The translations under genes and the position numbers were made by a program. From Erythrobacter sp. EC-HK427 (GTDB lineage Bacteria > Pseudomonadota > Alphaproteobacteria > Sphingomonadales > Sphingomonadaceae), in NCBI RefSeq assembly GCF_902498745.1, contig NZ_LR701479.1, positions 1,695,663-1,759,662 on the forward strand: a stretch of 64,000 bases of DNA, read 5' to 3'. Positions 31,340 to 46,816 of the stretch are shown here, piece by piece. How positions within the stretch are numbered: the stretch's first letter is position 1; every line of letters begins with the position of its first letter. The notes under the pieces are model-generated. The model saw only the letters and a program-made list of their open reading frames with translations. It did no database searches and was not told where the DNA came from.

Positions 31340-32560
31340 TCAGGCGGCGATCTGGCCGCGCGCCAGTTCGCATTGCGACCAGATGTCGCTCAGCGCGTGG
31401 ATCAGACGGTCGATATCGCCATCATTATGCACCGGCGAAGGCGTCAGCCGCAGCCGTTCGGTGCCCACCGGCACGGTCGGATAATTGATCGGCTGCACAT
31501 AGATGCCGTGATTGTCCATCAGCCAGTCGCTGATCATCTTGCACTTGCGCGCATCGCCCACCATCACCGGAATGATGTGGCTGGGATTGGGCAGGTGCGG
31601 AATGCCCAGCATATCGAGCTTGCGGCGCACGGTTTCCACCCGGTCGCGCTGCTTCTCGCGCTCGACTTCGCTCGCCTTGAGATGCTTGATGCTGGCGCAG
31701 GCGCCTGCAGCGACTGCCGGGGGCAGGGCAGTCGAGAAGATAAAGCCGCTGGCGAAAGTGCGCACGAAATCAACGAGATCAGCAGAAGCGGCGATATAGC
31801 CGCCCATCACCCCGAACGCCTTGCCCAAAGTGCCTTCGATCACGGTGATGCGATCCATCAGCCCTTCGCGTTCGGCGATGCCGCCGCCGCGCGGGCCGTA
31901 CAGGCCGACCGCATGGACTTCGTCGATATAGCTCATGGCGCCATGCTTTTCGCACACGTCGAGAATCTCGGCGATGGGGGCGATGTCCCCGTCCATCGAG
32001 TAGACACTTTCAAACGCCACCAGCTTGGGCACATCGGGCCCGTAGGCGGACAGGTGCCGGTCAAGATCGGCCGGATCATTGTGTTTCCAGATCTTGTATT
32101 CGGCGCGGCTGTGGCGGATGCCCTCGATCATGCTCGCATGGTTGAGCGCGTCCGAAAACACGACGCAGCCGGGGATCTTGCCTGCCAGCGTGCCGAGGCC
32201 CGCCCAATTGGAAACATAACCGCTGGTGAACAGCAGCGCGGCTTCCTTGCCGTGCAGATCGGCGAGTTCCGCCTCCAGCAGCACGTGGTTGTGATTGGTG
32301 CCCGAGATATTGCGCGTGCCGCCCGCGCCGGCGCCGCATTTGTCGAGCGCCTCGTGCATCGCTTCCAGCACCACCGGATGCTGGCCCATGCCGAGATAGT
32401 CATTGGAGCACCACACGGTGACTTCCTGCGTGCCGTCATTCACATAGCGGGTAGCGTGGGGAAAGGCCCCGCGCTTGCGCTCGATATCGGTGAAGACGCG
32501 GTAGCGCCCTTCTTCCCGCACGGCCTGCAACTGGCTGGCGAAAAAGCCGTCAAAATCCAT
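31340..32560 (-). CDS. hemA: 5-aminolevulinate synthase
   Basis: 406 residues from ATG 32560 (GGGGAA upstream). It condenses glycine and succinyl-CoA to ALA, the first step to heme and bacteriochlorophyll, with PLP; the PLP lysine is Lys247 in EGTLGKAFG and Asp213 in YIDEVHAVG contacts the ring nitrogen. Length and the N-terminal [11 protein letters not shown] match alphaproteobacterial HemA. It is the last gene of the bchF...hemA run, two bases after puhE, so tetrapyrrole supply is tied to pigment gene transcription. A second ALAS gene elsewhere is possible. Confidence 0.97.
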   Translation of the reverse strand: MDFDGFFASQLQAVREEGRYRVFTDIERKRGAFPHATRYVNDGTQEVTVWCSNDYLGMGQHPVVLEAMHEALDKCGAGAGGTRNISGTNHNHVLLEAELADLHGKEAALLFTSGYVSNWAGLGTLAGKIPGCVVFSDALNHASMIEGIRHSRAEYKIWKHNDPADLDRHLSAYGPDVPKLVAFESVYSMDGDIAPIAEILDVCEKHGAMSYIDEVHAVGLYGPRGGGIAEREGLMDRITVIEGTLGKAFGVMGGYIAASADLVDFVRTFASGFIFSTALPPAVAAGACASIKHLKASEVEREKQRDRVETVRRKLDMLGIPHLPNPSHIIPVMVGDARKCKMISDWLMDNHGIYVQPINYPTVPVGTERLRLTPSPVHNDGDIDRLIHALSDIWSQCELARGQIAA

Positions 32561-32562
32561 GA

Positions 32563-33375
32563 CTATAATTCCCCTTTGGTAATCGTGTGGTGCGCCGCCT
32601 TTCCGGATGCGCGGCGCGGCAGGGCCCAGCCCCACAAAACACCGTCGCGGAAGGGCAGGGCGAGAAACAGATGTTCGAGCGTGCCGAGCGCGGCGAAGGC
32701 GAACAGCAGGCTTGCGCCCACCGCCTCCGCGCTGCCCGCCGGTGCAGCGATCGCCAGCGTGCCCAGCCAGAAGCTGAGCGATGCGGCAGCGGCAATCGCG
32801 CCGATCAGCGGCCAGCTGAACCGCTGCGGGCCGTAATAGCTCTTCAGATAGGCCAGATGCGGCGGCAGGATATCGGTCGCCGAATTGGGCACGCCGTGGA
32901 AGATGTTGAGCTTGGTCGACAGCCGCATTGTATACAGCATGGCAAAGGTCATCGCGGCGATCTGGTTGGGGGCGTTCCATGTCAGCGAGATCAGCAGGAC
33001 GGCGGTGACCGCCAGCGTGATTTCGTGGTGCACCAGCGTCTCGCTCGCCTGCCGGAAGCGTTCCCAGCCGCTCACGTGCGGGTCGCAGGCGACACGCCGT
33101 GGGCCGGAGACCGCGCCGGTGAGGAAGCCGATCTCGTGCCAAGTCCACACCATCAGCGCGCCGCCAAACGCGGCATAGGCCGCCCACACGCTGACTGAGC
33201 CCATGCTGAGGAATACGATGCACAGACCCAGCAGCCCAGCGGCCCCGCCCCAGGCGAGGCTGCGCGGGAACGTGTTTTCGCCGCGATTATCCAGCCACGC
33301 CACAAGCCCTGTGGCGATGAACCAGATCGCAATGGTCGCCAGAACCGGCAGAATGTGGCCGCTCCAGCTTACCAT
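32563..33375 (-). CDS. puhE: Photosynthetic complex assembly protein PuhE
   Basis: 270 residues from ATG 33375. An integral membrane protein with about seven hydrophobic segments (first at residues 4-26). The family (DUF3623) occurs only in purple phototrophs, next to acsF and hemA, and modulates reaction-centre and light-harvesting assembly. Family marks visible: [33 protein letters not shown] and HHEITLA. The start codon overlaps the acsF stop (ATGGTAA), so translation is coupled. No cofactor-binding motif is evident. Confidence 0.92.
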   Translation of the reverse strand: MVSWSGHILPVLATIAIWFIATGLVAWLDNRGENTFPRSLAWGGAAGLLGLCIVFLSMGSVSVWAAYAAFGGALMVWTWHEIGFLTGAVSGPRRVACDPHVSGWERFRQASETLVHHEITLAVTAVLLISLTWNAPNQIAAMTFAMLYTMRLSTKLNIFHGVPNSATDILPPHLAYLKSYYGPQRFSWPLIGAIAAAASLSFWLGTLAIAAPAGSAEAVGASLLFAFAALGTLEHLFLALPFRDGVLWGWALPRRASGKAAHHTITKGEL

Positions 33376-34430
33376 GCCGGGCGCAGCATGACCGGCTGGT
33401 CGACCGTATTGGGCTTGGTGCGGTGGAAGTACATCCGTGCGAAATGCCATCCCGCGCGCGCCATTCCATTGATCTGGGTCAAATATCCGCCGACACCGCC
33501 TTTTTCCTTGCCCGCCTGGATCGTGTCATTGGCACGGCGCAGTGCTTCCATCTGCGTGCGGAAGGCCGGGCTGTCGATGTCCAGCTCCACCGGGAAGACC
33601 TGGCGGCAAATCTGGTTGCAGATGTTGAAGACCTTGTAGTCATACTCGGTCGGATCGATGCCCAGCGCGGCGTGGAACACCGGCCGGTCGTGATCGCGCA
33701 CATACATGGTGGCATAGACCGAGAGCAGGAAGAAGCGGATCCACAGCTTGTTGTGGCCTTTCAGCAGCTTGGGATCGGCGTGCATCAGCAGCGCGAAAGC
33801 CTCGCCATGACGGAACTCGTCATTGCACCATTCCTCGAACCAGCTGAAGATCGGGTGGATCTGCTTGTCGGGGTTGGCGGCGAGATGGCGGAAAATCGTG
33901 ATATAGCGCGAATAGCCGATCTTTTCCGACAGATAGACCGCGTACCAGATGAATTTCGGCTTGAAGAAAGTGTATTTCTTCGTCCGCGTCAGGAAGCCCA
34001 GATCAATCCCGATCCCGGCATCCTTCAGGCTTTCATTGATGAAACCGGCATGGCGGCTTTCATCGCGGGCGAGCAGTTTGAACAGCTGCTTGACGTCCGG
34101 ATTCTTCGTCCGCTTGGCGATTTCGGCGTAGAGCACGCAGCCCGAGAATTCGGCAGTGAGCGAGCTGACGAGGAAGTCGATAAACTCGGCGCGCAGTTCG
34201 GGTTCCAGCCGGGCGATGGCGCCTTTGAAGCTGTCATCCTTCTTGAAGTGCTGCTTGTTCGGGTCGCCCACCATTTCCGCGATCAGCGCATCCCATTCGC
34301 GGCGCACCAGCGATACGTCGATCGCGTCGAGCGCGGCGAAATCGGTGGTGTAGAAGCGCGGGGATAGCACGGTCTCGTGCGTGGCCATCGCCATGGTGTC
34401 GTCACTGGTAATTGGTGTGTGGGCGTTCAT
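33369..34430 (-). CDS. acsF: Aerobic Mg-protoporphyrin IX monomethyl ester cyclase
   Basis: 353 residues from ATG 34430 (GGGAGGG upstream). This di-iron enzyme uses oxygen to form the fifth (E) ring of the chlorophyll macrocycle. Iron ligand motifs: Glu94 in LTAEFSG, Glu124 and His127 in ARDESRHAGF, Glu205 and His208 in NDEFRHGEAF. No oxygen-independent bchE is in the window, which fits an aerobic phototroph. It overlaps orf95 by 4 bases and puhE by 7. Needs BchH and BchM products as substrate. Confidence 0.96.
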   Translation of the reverse strand: MNAHTPITSDDTMAMATHETVLSPRFYTTDFAALDAIDVSLVRREWDALIAEMVGDPNKQHFKKDDSFKGAIARLEPELRAEFIDFLVSSLTAEFSGCVLYAEIAKRTKNPDVKQLFKLLARDESRHAGFINESLKDAGIGIDLGFLTRTKKYTFFKPKFIWYAVYLSEKIGYSRYITIFRHLAANPDKQIHPIFSWFEEWCNDEFRHGEAFALLMHADPKLLKGHNKLWIRFFLLSVYATMYVRDHDRPVFHAALGIDPTEYDYKVFNICNQICRQVFPVELDIDSPAFRTQMEALRRANDTIQAGKEKGGVGGYLTQINGMARAGWHFARMYFHRTKPNTVDQPVMLRPAW

Positions 34431-34714
34431 CGCACCCTCCCCGGGTTGAAGCTGACTTCGTACAGCTCTTTGAGATCGAAATAGGCGGAAAGGCGCGTCC
34501 ATGCGCGGCCAAGCGGCGTGGCGCGGGTGACGGTGGCCATGCGGTCGAACACGGCGGTTTCGCCGAACGCGATCTGGATCGGAGCGCCGTGCACCCGCAC
34601 GCTATCACCGGGCTCGATGGCGACATCGCCCGCCAGTTCTACATGGGCGTGAAAGTGGTTCGCACTCTGCTCCACGCTGATGCGGCAAGGCAGATCGAAA
34701 CTGCGGGCGTTCAT
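34427..34714 (-). CDS. Small conserved-looking protein between puhC and acsF, function unknown
   Basis: 95 residues, soluble, no signal peptide or membrane segment. Both ends overlap neighbours by 4 bases (ATGA with puhC and acsF), strong evidence that it is translated. Residues about 15-50 look like a small beta domain (HFHAHVELAGDVAIEPGDSV), and the C-terminus ends in a conserved-looking helix-rich patch RATPLGRAWTRLSAYFDL followed by ELYEVSF. I do not know a biochemical role. Unnamed ORFs are reported at this place in other phototroph clusters. Position suggests help with AcsF or the reaction centre, for instance as an auxiliary cyclase factor, which is a guess. The ancillary cyclase protein BciE of alphaproteobacteria would be a family to compare. 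Confidence 0.8.
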   Translation of the reverse strand: MNARSFDLPCRISVEQSANHFHAHVELAGDVAIEPGDSVRVHGAPIQIAFGETAVFDRMATVTRATPLGRAWTRLSAYFDLKELYEVSFNPGRVR

Positions 34715-35196
34715 GATGCATCCCCTTGGTCGAGCATTTCGAGGAAGACGGTGCGGTTGTCGGGGCCGAATGCGCCCAGTTCGATACTGCGGCTGGTCGC
34801 TGTATCGACAAGCGAGAGCGAGCCGTCTTCCCAAAGGGTGAGTGCAAAGGGCGGTTCGGCACCGACGGAATGCATTCGCCGTTCGCGCGCCATGCCGCGC
34901 ATCACGCCGCGCACGAAGCCGCCGCTTTGCGTTTCCATATCGATCACGGCCACCGTTTCCCCATTGTCCGCATCGCTGACAAGCACGGTGCCATCCGCTT
35001 GGTCGGTGAAGCGCAGGCTGCGTTCGACTACCGCGCCGACATTGGCTTCTGCCCGCGTTACCTCGGGCACGGCGAGCCGGTCGACAAAGCCCAATGAGGA
35101 TGCCGTGGCTAGGCCGAGGCAAGCGAGCACCAGTGCCATGGCGCTGGCCAGCGCGGGGCCGGGGACGGTGTTTTCGTGATCGTGCGTATGGCTCAT
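34711..35196 (-). CDS. puhC: Reaction-centre assembly protein PuhC
   Basis: 161 residues from ATG 35196, which overlaps the puhB stop. One membrane anchor at about 15-37, then a periplasmic beta-rich domain with the family's GGFVRGVMRGMARER and the PPFALTLWEDGSLSLVD segment. In Rhodobacter, PuhC helps RC-LH1 core assembly. His-rich N-terminus (MSHTHDHEN) is cytoplasmic. Short overlap with orf95 downstream. The identity rests on order as much as sequence. Confidence 0.9.
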   Translation of the reverse strand: MSHTHDHENTVPGPALASAMALVLACLGLATASSLGFVDRLAVPEVTRAEANVGAVVERSLRFTDQADGTVLVSDADNGETVAVIDMETQSGGFVRGVMRGMARERRMHSVGAEPPFALTLWEDGSLSLVDTATSRSIELGAFGPDNRTVFLEMLDQGDAS

Positions 35197-35816
35197 GCTG
35201 CGGCCTCCTCCAGCCCGCCGCGTGTAACCTTGTCCGTCGAAGCATCCGCTGCGCCGCGCGCATTGGGTGCGACGGCAAAGCAGGCATCGCGGAGCAGTGC
35301 GGCGACGTTTTGCGCATCGGGCACAGCGCGCAGCATCGGTTGTGCCGGGCTGATCCGCCACGGCCGCGCGTGCGGCCAGAGCATCGCATAGCCAAGCCCG
35401 TGACGCCCCACGAGCTCCAGCGCGATATCGCCCGTCTCGCCCTGCTGCGATCGCAAATGGGCAGAGCCGATCATCTTCAAGGGCAGATTGACGCAGGCGT
35501 TCAATGCCACACCGATGCGCAGGACGATGCGGCGGTTGGTGATGGTGTAGACCGTCGTGCGCGCCACCAGCACGGCAAAGCCTGCCAGCAGGCCAAGTGT
35601 GCCCAGCCCGCCGACCACGCTTGCAATCGTACCGCCGACCGATCCGCTCGCCAGGCTCACCAGAGCAAGCGCGGCGAAATAGAGCGCGATCCAGCGCGAA
35701 TAGAGCGCGCTGCGCAGGAAGATCCGCCAGTCCGGCGCGCCCTGCCAGAGGATACGCTCGCCTTGCGGCAGCTCCCCCGGCAGGCCGCGCACCGGCTCGT
35801 GCTCATATTCCATCAT
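35193..35816 (-). CDS. puhB: Reaction-centre assembly protein PuhB
   Basis: 207 residues from the ATG at 35816, which shares ATGA with the puhA stop and has AGGAG 8 bases upstream; a start 21 bases earlier lacks such a site. An N-terminal GERILWQGAPDW motif is typical of the family, with two or three membrane helices (about 35-90) and a PH-like cytoplasmic domain (bPH2; VYTITNRRIVLRIG). PuhB assists dimeric assembly of the reaction centre in Rhodobacter. Confidence 0.92.
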   Translation of the reverse strand: MMEYEHEPVRGLPGELPQGERILWQGAPDWRIFLRSALYSRWIALYFAALALVSLASGSVGGTIASVVGGLGTLGLLAGFAVLVARTTVYTITNRRIVLRIGVALNACVNLPLKMIGSAHLRSQQGETGDIALELVGRHGLGYAMLWPHARPWRISPAQPMLRAVPDAQNVAALLRDACFAVAPNARGAADASTDKVTRGGLEEAAA

Positions 35817-36592
35817 ATCAGCGGCTCCTGCCGGCATTCCTTCGCGTAAAGGTAGCCGCCGCCGAAGTAACCGATGACCCGCTCTTCTTCGAGGCGGGTG
35901 ATTTCGGTCGCCGATGCGAGCGCAGGCACCCCGGCATAATCCGCCGCATTGATCGCATCGATTTCGACATAGCCGCGCTTCACCACCGCCATGGCCATCG
36001 GTGCGAGCACGGTCTTCTCGCCGATATCGACTTCGAGATAGCGCACGATGTGTTCAGAGCGGTCAACCCACAGGTCGCGCACCTTGCCCGCCACCTTCTT
36101 GTCTGCGCCGATCACGTCGAGCCCGCGCGGATCGATGTTGAGCAGGAAGTGGGCGACACCAAAGTCGGCATCGCTCGACATCGGCACGATGCGCGTCGTG
36201 CCGTGCGCGGTCATGTCCGGATAGTCCTGACGCTGGGCGTAGCTGGCAGGGCCAACGCCGTCAGCCAGCGGATTGCCGGTGGGGAAGTAGGGCGCACCGG
36301 CGAAGTTTTCGCGGCGCCGTGCGGCGATTTCCACCGGCTCGCGCCCTTCGCGGCGGCTGCGCGGATAGGACACGGTGCCCTTTCCGAAAGGCAGTTTGAA
36401 GGTCTTGGGCGCAGCCGTGCTAAGCGGGCCACCATACTGCCCGACATGGCCGGTTACCGCATCTTCCAGCGGATAGCCTTCGCGCCGGTCTTCGCGCCGC
36501 AGCCAGAAGACGAGCGCCAGAAAGAACAGGAAGAATAGCGAAAGTGCTATCTCCGCAAGGTCTATCGACCCAACAATATTACCGTCAGCCAT
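35813..36592 (-). CDS. puhA: Photosynthetic reaction centre H subunit
   Basis: 259 residues. One N-terminal membrane helix (about 12-31, LAEIALSLFFLFFLALVFWL) and a cytoplasmic PRC-barrel domain (about 140-235; VAGKVRDLWVDRSEHIVRYLEV) that caps the L/M subunits and channels protons to QB. Family marks: REGYPLE and the FNIDPRG-like LLNIDPRGLDVIGAD. AAGGAA precedes the ATG. It is 21 bases downstream of lhaA, the largest gap within the whole run, and followed by puhB with overlap. Confidence 0.97.
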   Translation of the reverse strand: MADGNIVGSIDLAEIALSLFFLFFLALVFWLRREDRREGYPLEDAVTGHVGQYGGPLSTAAPKTFKLPFGKGTVSYPRSRREGREPVEIAARRRENFAGAPYFPTGNPLADGVGPASYAQRQDYPDMTAHGTTRIVPMSSDADFGVAHFLLNIDPRGLDVIGADKKVAGKVRDLWVDRSEHIVRYLEVDIGEKTVLAPMAMAVVKRGYVEIDAINAADYAGVPALASATEITRLEEERVIGYFGGGYLYAKECRQEPLI

Positions 36593-36613
36593 CGCTTGTT
36601 CCTTTCACGAGGA

Positions 36614-38041
36614 TCATGTCGGAAACTCCTGCAAGCCGAACCGGGCGCTTCCGGGCGTGGAAGCGTCGGTGCGGTTGCGTCCGACAAGGGGGCCGAGCAC
36701 AACCAGCGTGCCCAGCAAAAGAAGAATTTCGAGAGTGTAGACCGCCGTGTAGCCGGTCGCGCGGCCCGCCATCGCGGCACCAAAACCGTCGGCCACGGCA
36801 TAATCGCCGATCAGATCGCGCATCGCGCCGCCCATGGCGATGGCAACGCCAGTCGCCGTCGCCTGCACCGCGCCCCACGCGCCGAGCGCGAGGCCCGCCT
36901 TGTGGTCTTTCGCCAGATCCATCGCGGCCACCAGCGTGCCGACCGAAAACATTCCGACGCCAAGGCCGATCATCAGCGCGCCAACGGTGAGGAGGAAGGG
37001 AGCGGACAGCGGGGCTGCAAACAGCACGATCAGGAAGGCGGTGACGCCGATCACACCGCCCGCGCCTGAGAGGCGCAGCGGATCGCCGCCGCGAGTCAGG
37101 CGGTGGCCCGACCAGGCAAAGCCGATCAGCGCGCCCATTGCCCATGCGCCGGTCAGCCGCGTTGTCGCGCCCACCGAGAGGCCAAGAATCTCGCCGCCAA
37201 AGGGTTCGAGCAGCGCATCCTGCATAGCAAAGCCCATCGTGCCCAGCGCAATCGCGACCAGCAACCGCACCGTGCTGGGCCGGGCAGTGTATTCGCGCCA
37301 AACCGTGGCAAAGGCGGGCGGCGCTTCGGCAATATCGGTCGCCGCGCGGTTGCGGGCTTCCTGCTTCCACAGCGCGGTCATGTTCAAGAGCACGGTAATC
37401 ACCGCGCAGCTCTGGATCACCTGCACGAGCCGCGTATGCGAATAATCCTGCAGCATCCCGCCGATGACAAAGGCAGCGAACATCATGCCGACCAGCAGCA
37501 TTACATAAAGCAGCGCCACGGCGCGCGGGCGCTTGCCTGCGGGGGCGAGATCGGTCGCCAGCGCCAGCCCAGCGGTTTGCGTGGTGTGCATTCCCGCTCC
37601 GGCAAGCAGGAATGCGCCCATGCTGGCGATCACGCCGAGCGTAAAGGTTTCCGGGCCGCTCATCAGGATGAGGGCGAAGGGCATGATGGCCAGGCCGCCA
37701 AACTGCCCCAGCGTGCCGAACCAGATATAGGGCACCCGCTTCCAGCCGAGCACTGACCGGTGATTGTCCGAACGGTGACCCAGCGCCGCGCGAAAGGGGG
37801 CCACCAGCAGCGGCACCGCGATCATCAGCGCGACCAGCCACGCGGGAATGCCCAGCTCGACAATCATCACGCGGTTGAGCGTGCCGTTCAGCAGCACCAG
37901 CGCCATGCCCACGCTCACCTGGAACAGCGACAGGCGCAGCAACTGGCCGAGCGGCAGCTCGGTGCTCGCCGCATCGGCAAAGGGCAGCCAGGCCGTCGCG
38001 ACCCGCGTCCATTTTGCCGAAAGGGGAGCGCGTCCAGCCAT
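36614..38041 (-). CDS. lhaA: Light-harvesting 1 assembly protein LhaA (PucC/BCD family)
   Basis: 475 residues from ATG 38041, which overlaps the bchM stop by one base (TGATG). A 12-helix major-facilitator-like protein that delivers bacteriochlorophyll to LH1 during assembly. Family traits: LNRVMIVELGIPAWLVALM, ALGHRSDNHRSVLGWKRVPYIWFG and MQDALLEPFGGEILGLSVG. Position between bchM and puhA is the standard one. A second family member is at 50149-51522, so this organism has at least two such transporters but no puc antenna genes in the window. Confidence 0.95.
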   Translation of the reverse strand: MAGRAPLSAKWTRVATAWLPFADAASTELPLGQLLRLSLFQVSVGMALVLLNGTLNRVMIVELGIPAWLVALMIAVPLLVAPFRAALGHRSDNHRSVLGWKRVPYIWFGTLGQFGGLAIMPFALILMSGPETFTLGVIASMGAFLLAGAGMHTTQTAGLALATDLAPAGKRPRAVALLYVMLLVGMMFAAFVIGGMLQDYSHTRLVQVIQSCAVITVLLNMTALWKQEARNRAATDIAEAPPAFATVWREYTARPSTVRLLVAIALGTMGFAMQDALLEPFGGEILGLSVGATTRLTGAWAMGALIGFAWSGHRLTRGGDPLRLSGAGGVIGVTAFLIVLFAAPLSAPFLLTVGALMIGLGVGMFSVGTLVAAMDLAKDHKAGLALGAWGAVQATATGVAIAMGGAMRDLIGDYAVADGFGAAMAGRATGYTAVYTLEILLLLGTLVVLGPLVGRNRTDASTPGSARFGLQEFPT

Positions 38042-38741
38042 CAGCGGCGCACCAGCTCGAATGCTTGGGACTTGTAGAAACCGCTCGACACGCGATGGCT
38101 GCGCGCCACGCGCCAATCGGCGAGGGCGACCAGCCGTTCGCGCAGGCGCTTTTCCGCCACCGGCACAATCGCGGGCGAGCGGTCGCTGCGCGGAAACACC
38201 TTGCCGACCTTGTGCATCGCGCCGAGCAACGGCGTGTGCGGGGCAAAGGTAAAGAGGATCGATTGGCGGCACCGCAGAGAGAGATTGGCGAGCGTCGTTA
38301 CCATATCGTCGGGCGAATAATGGATCAGCGAATCCATGGCGACGATGTGATCGAAAGTGCCCAGCGCGGGATCGAGCATATCGCCCGTGCGCCAGTGGAT
38401 TTTGCCGTGGCCGGTAAAGCCGCCAGCGCGCCGCGCGGCGATGTCTACCAGCCCGCCAGCAACGTCGATCGCGGTGATTTCCGCGCCCCTGCACGCCGCT
38501 TCCATGCTGAGCGCACCAGTGCCGCAACCCGCATCAAGCAGGCTGGTGCGGCGCATATCGACCGGCAGCCAGCCGAGCAAAGTGCCGCGCATCTCGTCAC
38601 GCCCTGCGCGCACGGTGGCACGGATACCGCTGACCTTGGCATCCGAGGTGAGATCGATCCACGCTTTGCGCGCCGTTCCGTCGAAATAGGCGGCAAGCTT
38701 TTCGCGCTGCGCGTCATATTGGGTGGGTGCATGGCTGGCCA

Positions 38742-38742
<1 letters not shown>
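38041..38742 (-). CDS. bchM: Magnesium protoporphyrin IX methyltransferase
   Basis: 233 residues. A SAM-dependent methyltransferase that makes the Mg-protoporphyrin monomethyl ester, the substrate of AcsF. SAM-binding motif LLDAGCGTGALSMEAA at about 69-84, then AIDVAGG. The family's middle TFDHIVAMDSLIHYS is present. Overlaps bchL and lhaA by single bases. Probably works in contact with BchH, encoded two genes upstream. Confidence 0.95.
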
Positions 38743-43216
<4,474 letters not shown>

Positions 43217-43227
<11 letters not shown>

Positions 43228-44752
43228 AATGCGCCTTTGCGTCGTAGAGCGTGTCGAGATCGATCCGCGCACGACCCTGGTCGGCAGCAAATGCTTCGGT
43301 GTTGCGCCGCGCCTTGCCGCGCACGAAAAACGGAATTTTCTTGAGCTCGCGCTCGGCTTCGGCGGTCCAGAGTTCGCCTGCGAATACGGGCTCTTCCACC
43401 ACGGCATGCGCTTCGGCCTTTTTCGGAGCGTGCGCCGCATGGTGCGACGGCCCCGCCTCGTCCGAAAATTCGAAATCGTCGCGGAACATGGTGAGCAGAT
43501 GCTCTTCCAGCCCCATCACCAGCGGGTGCACCCAGCTGTCGAAAATGACATTCGCGCCTTCAAAGCCCATTTGCGGGCTGTGCCGGGCAGGGAAATCCTG
43601 CACATGGACGGGCGAGGAAATGACCGCGCAGGCAAGGCCCAGACGCTTGGCGATATGCCGTTCCATCTGCGTGCCGAGCACCAGTTCGGGCGCGGCGGCG
43701 GTGATGGCGTCTTCCACCACCAGATGGTCGTCGGTAATCAGCGGCTCGACACCGTAGAGCTTGGCGGCAGCACGCACATCGCGGGCAAATTCGCGGTTGT
43801 AACAGCCAAGGCCGCAGACCTCGAAGCCGAGCTCCTCATGCGCGATGCGGGCGGCGGCAACGGCGTGGGTGGCATCGCCAAAAATGAAAACCCGTTTGCC
43901 GGTGAGATAGGTCGAATCGACCGAACGGCTCCACCACGGCATCCGGCTGCCGCTATCGCCCAGCGCCGGAGCCGGATCGACACCGGCAAGCGCAGCGACG
44001 GCGGTGATGAATTCCCGGGTTGCGCCCACGCCGATGGGAACGGTGCGGATGGCGGGCTGGTGGAAGGTCTTTTCCAGCCAGCGCGCGGCTTCATCCCCGA
44101 TTTCGGGATAGAGCACCACGTTGAAGTCGGCCGCACCGATGCGGGCAATGTCCGCCGGGCTGGCGCCGAGCGGGGCCACCATGTTGACCTCGATACCCAG
44201 CGCATCAAGGATTTTGCGGATTTCGATTACGTCATCGCGGTGGCGGAAGCCGAGCGCTGCGGGGCCGAGAATATTGACCAGCGCGGTCTTCTCGCCGCGC
44301 GGGGTCACCGACGGGTCGGCGAGCGTGCGCACTACCTGATAGAAGGTTTCCGCCGCGCCCCAGTTTTCCTTGCGCTGGTAGCTCGGCAGTTCGAGCGGAA
44401 TGACGGGGCAGGGCAGTTGCATCGCCTCGGCCATCCCGGCGGGATCGTCCTGGATCAGTTCCGCCGTGCAGCTTGCGCCAACCAGCATCGCCTGCGGCTG
44501 GAAGCGTTCCACCGCCTGGCGCGCGGCATCCTGGAACAGTTGCGCGGTATCCTTGCCCAGATCGCGCGCCTGGAACGTGGTGTAGGTGACCGGCGGGCGC
44601 TTGGCGCGCCGCTCGATCATCGTGAACAGCAGATCGGCATAGGTATCGCCCTGCGGCGCGTGGAGCACGTAATGCATATGCTCCATCGCGGTGGCGACGC
44701 GCATCGCGCCGACATGGGGTGGGCCTTCATATGTCCAGACGGAAAGCTGCAT
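43217..44752 (-). CDS. bchB: Light-independent protochlorophyllide reductase subunit B
   Basis: 511 residues. Pairs with BchN to form the catalytic heterotetramer that reduces the C17-C18 double bond of protochlorophyllide. Asp36 (QGDTYAD) sits exactly where the unusual aspartate ligand of the NB 4Fe-4S cluster is known in Rhodobacter. A C-terminal PCP_red domain (about 445-500; [23 protein letters not shown]) is present. bchN ends 5 bases upstream and bchH overlaps downstream. Confidence 0.97.
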
Positions 44753-44757
44753 TGCCC

Positions 44758-46568
<1,811 letters not shown>

Positions 46569-46637
46569 CACCAATCCTGTCCCCTCATTGCGCGACCACT
46601 TCTTTCACAGAACTGGCCTTCCGCTCGTTAAGAGAGG

Positions 46638-46667
46638 AACCTACGCCTTTACACGCCTATGTGTCAA
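46638..46667 (-). promoter_or_regulatory. Putative bchF promoter
   Basis: On the minus strand TTGACA (62-67 of 466xx) and TAGGTT (46638-46643) are 18 bases apart. The -35 is perfect and forms half of the PpsR-like palindrome at 46662-46679, so bound PpsR would block RNA polymerase. The -10 is weak. Transcription would run through bchF to hemA. Confidence 0.5.
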
Positions 46668-46679
46668 CTAAACTGGACG
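46662..46679. promoter_or_regulatory. PpsR/CrtJ-like site, near-perfect
   Basis: TGTCAACTAAACTGGACG matches TGT-N12-ACA except for the last base. It overlaps the bchF -35. A perfect copy lies 22 bases to the right, which may allow cooperative or looped binding by the tetrameric repressor. Confidence 0.65.
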
Positions 46680-46701
46680 ACAATAAAAATGGACACAGGA
46701 A

Positions 46702-46719
46702 TGTTTGCCAGATTGGACA
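46702..46719. promoter_or_regulatory. PpsR/CrtJ-like site, perfect
   Basis: TGTTTGCCAGATTGGACA is a perfect TGT-N12-ACA between bchF and the AerR/PpaA gene. TTGGACA could act as -35 for the plus-strand regulator genes, but the -10 following it is poor. This placement implies that PpsR controls bchF and its own antirepressor, and perhaps itself. Confidence 0.7.
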
Positions 46720-46816
46720 AATGGGCGTAGGCTCCTTGGTGTTCGCTGCAGTGCCTGGACGGTTCTAGGTGGCTCGAACAAAGCGCAATGCGCGTCGATT
46801 CCTGGGAGGGTCGGCT

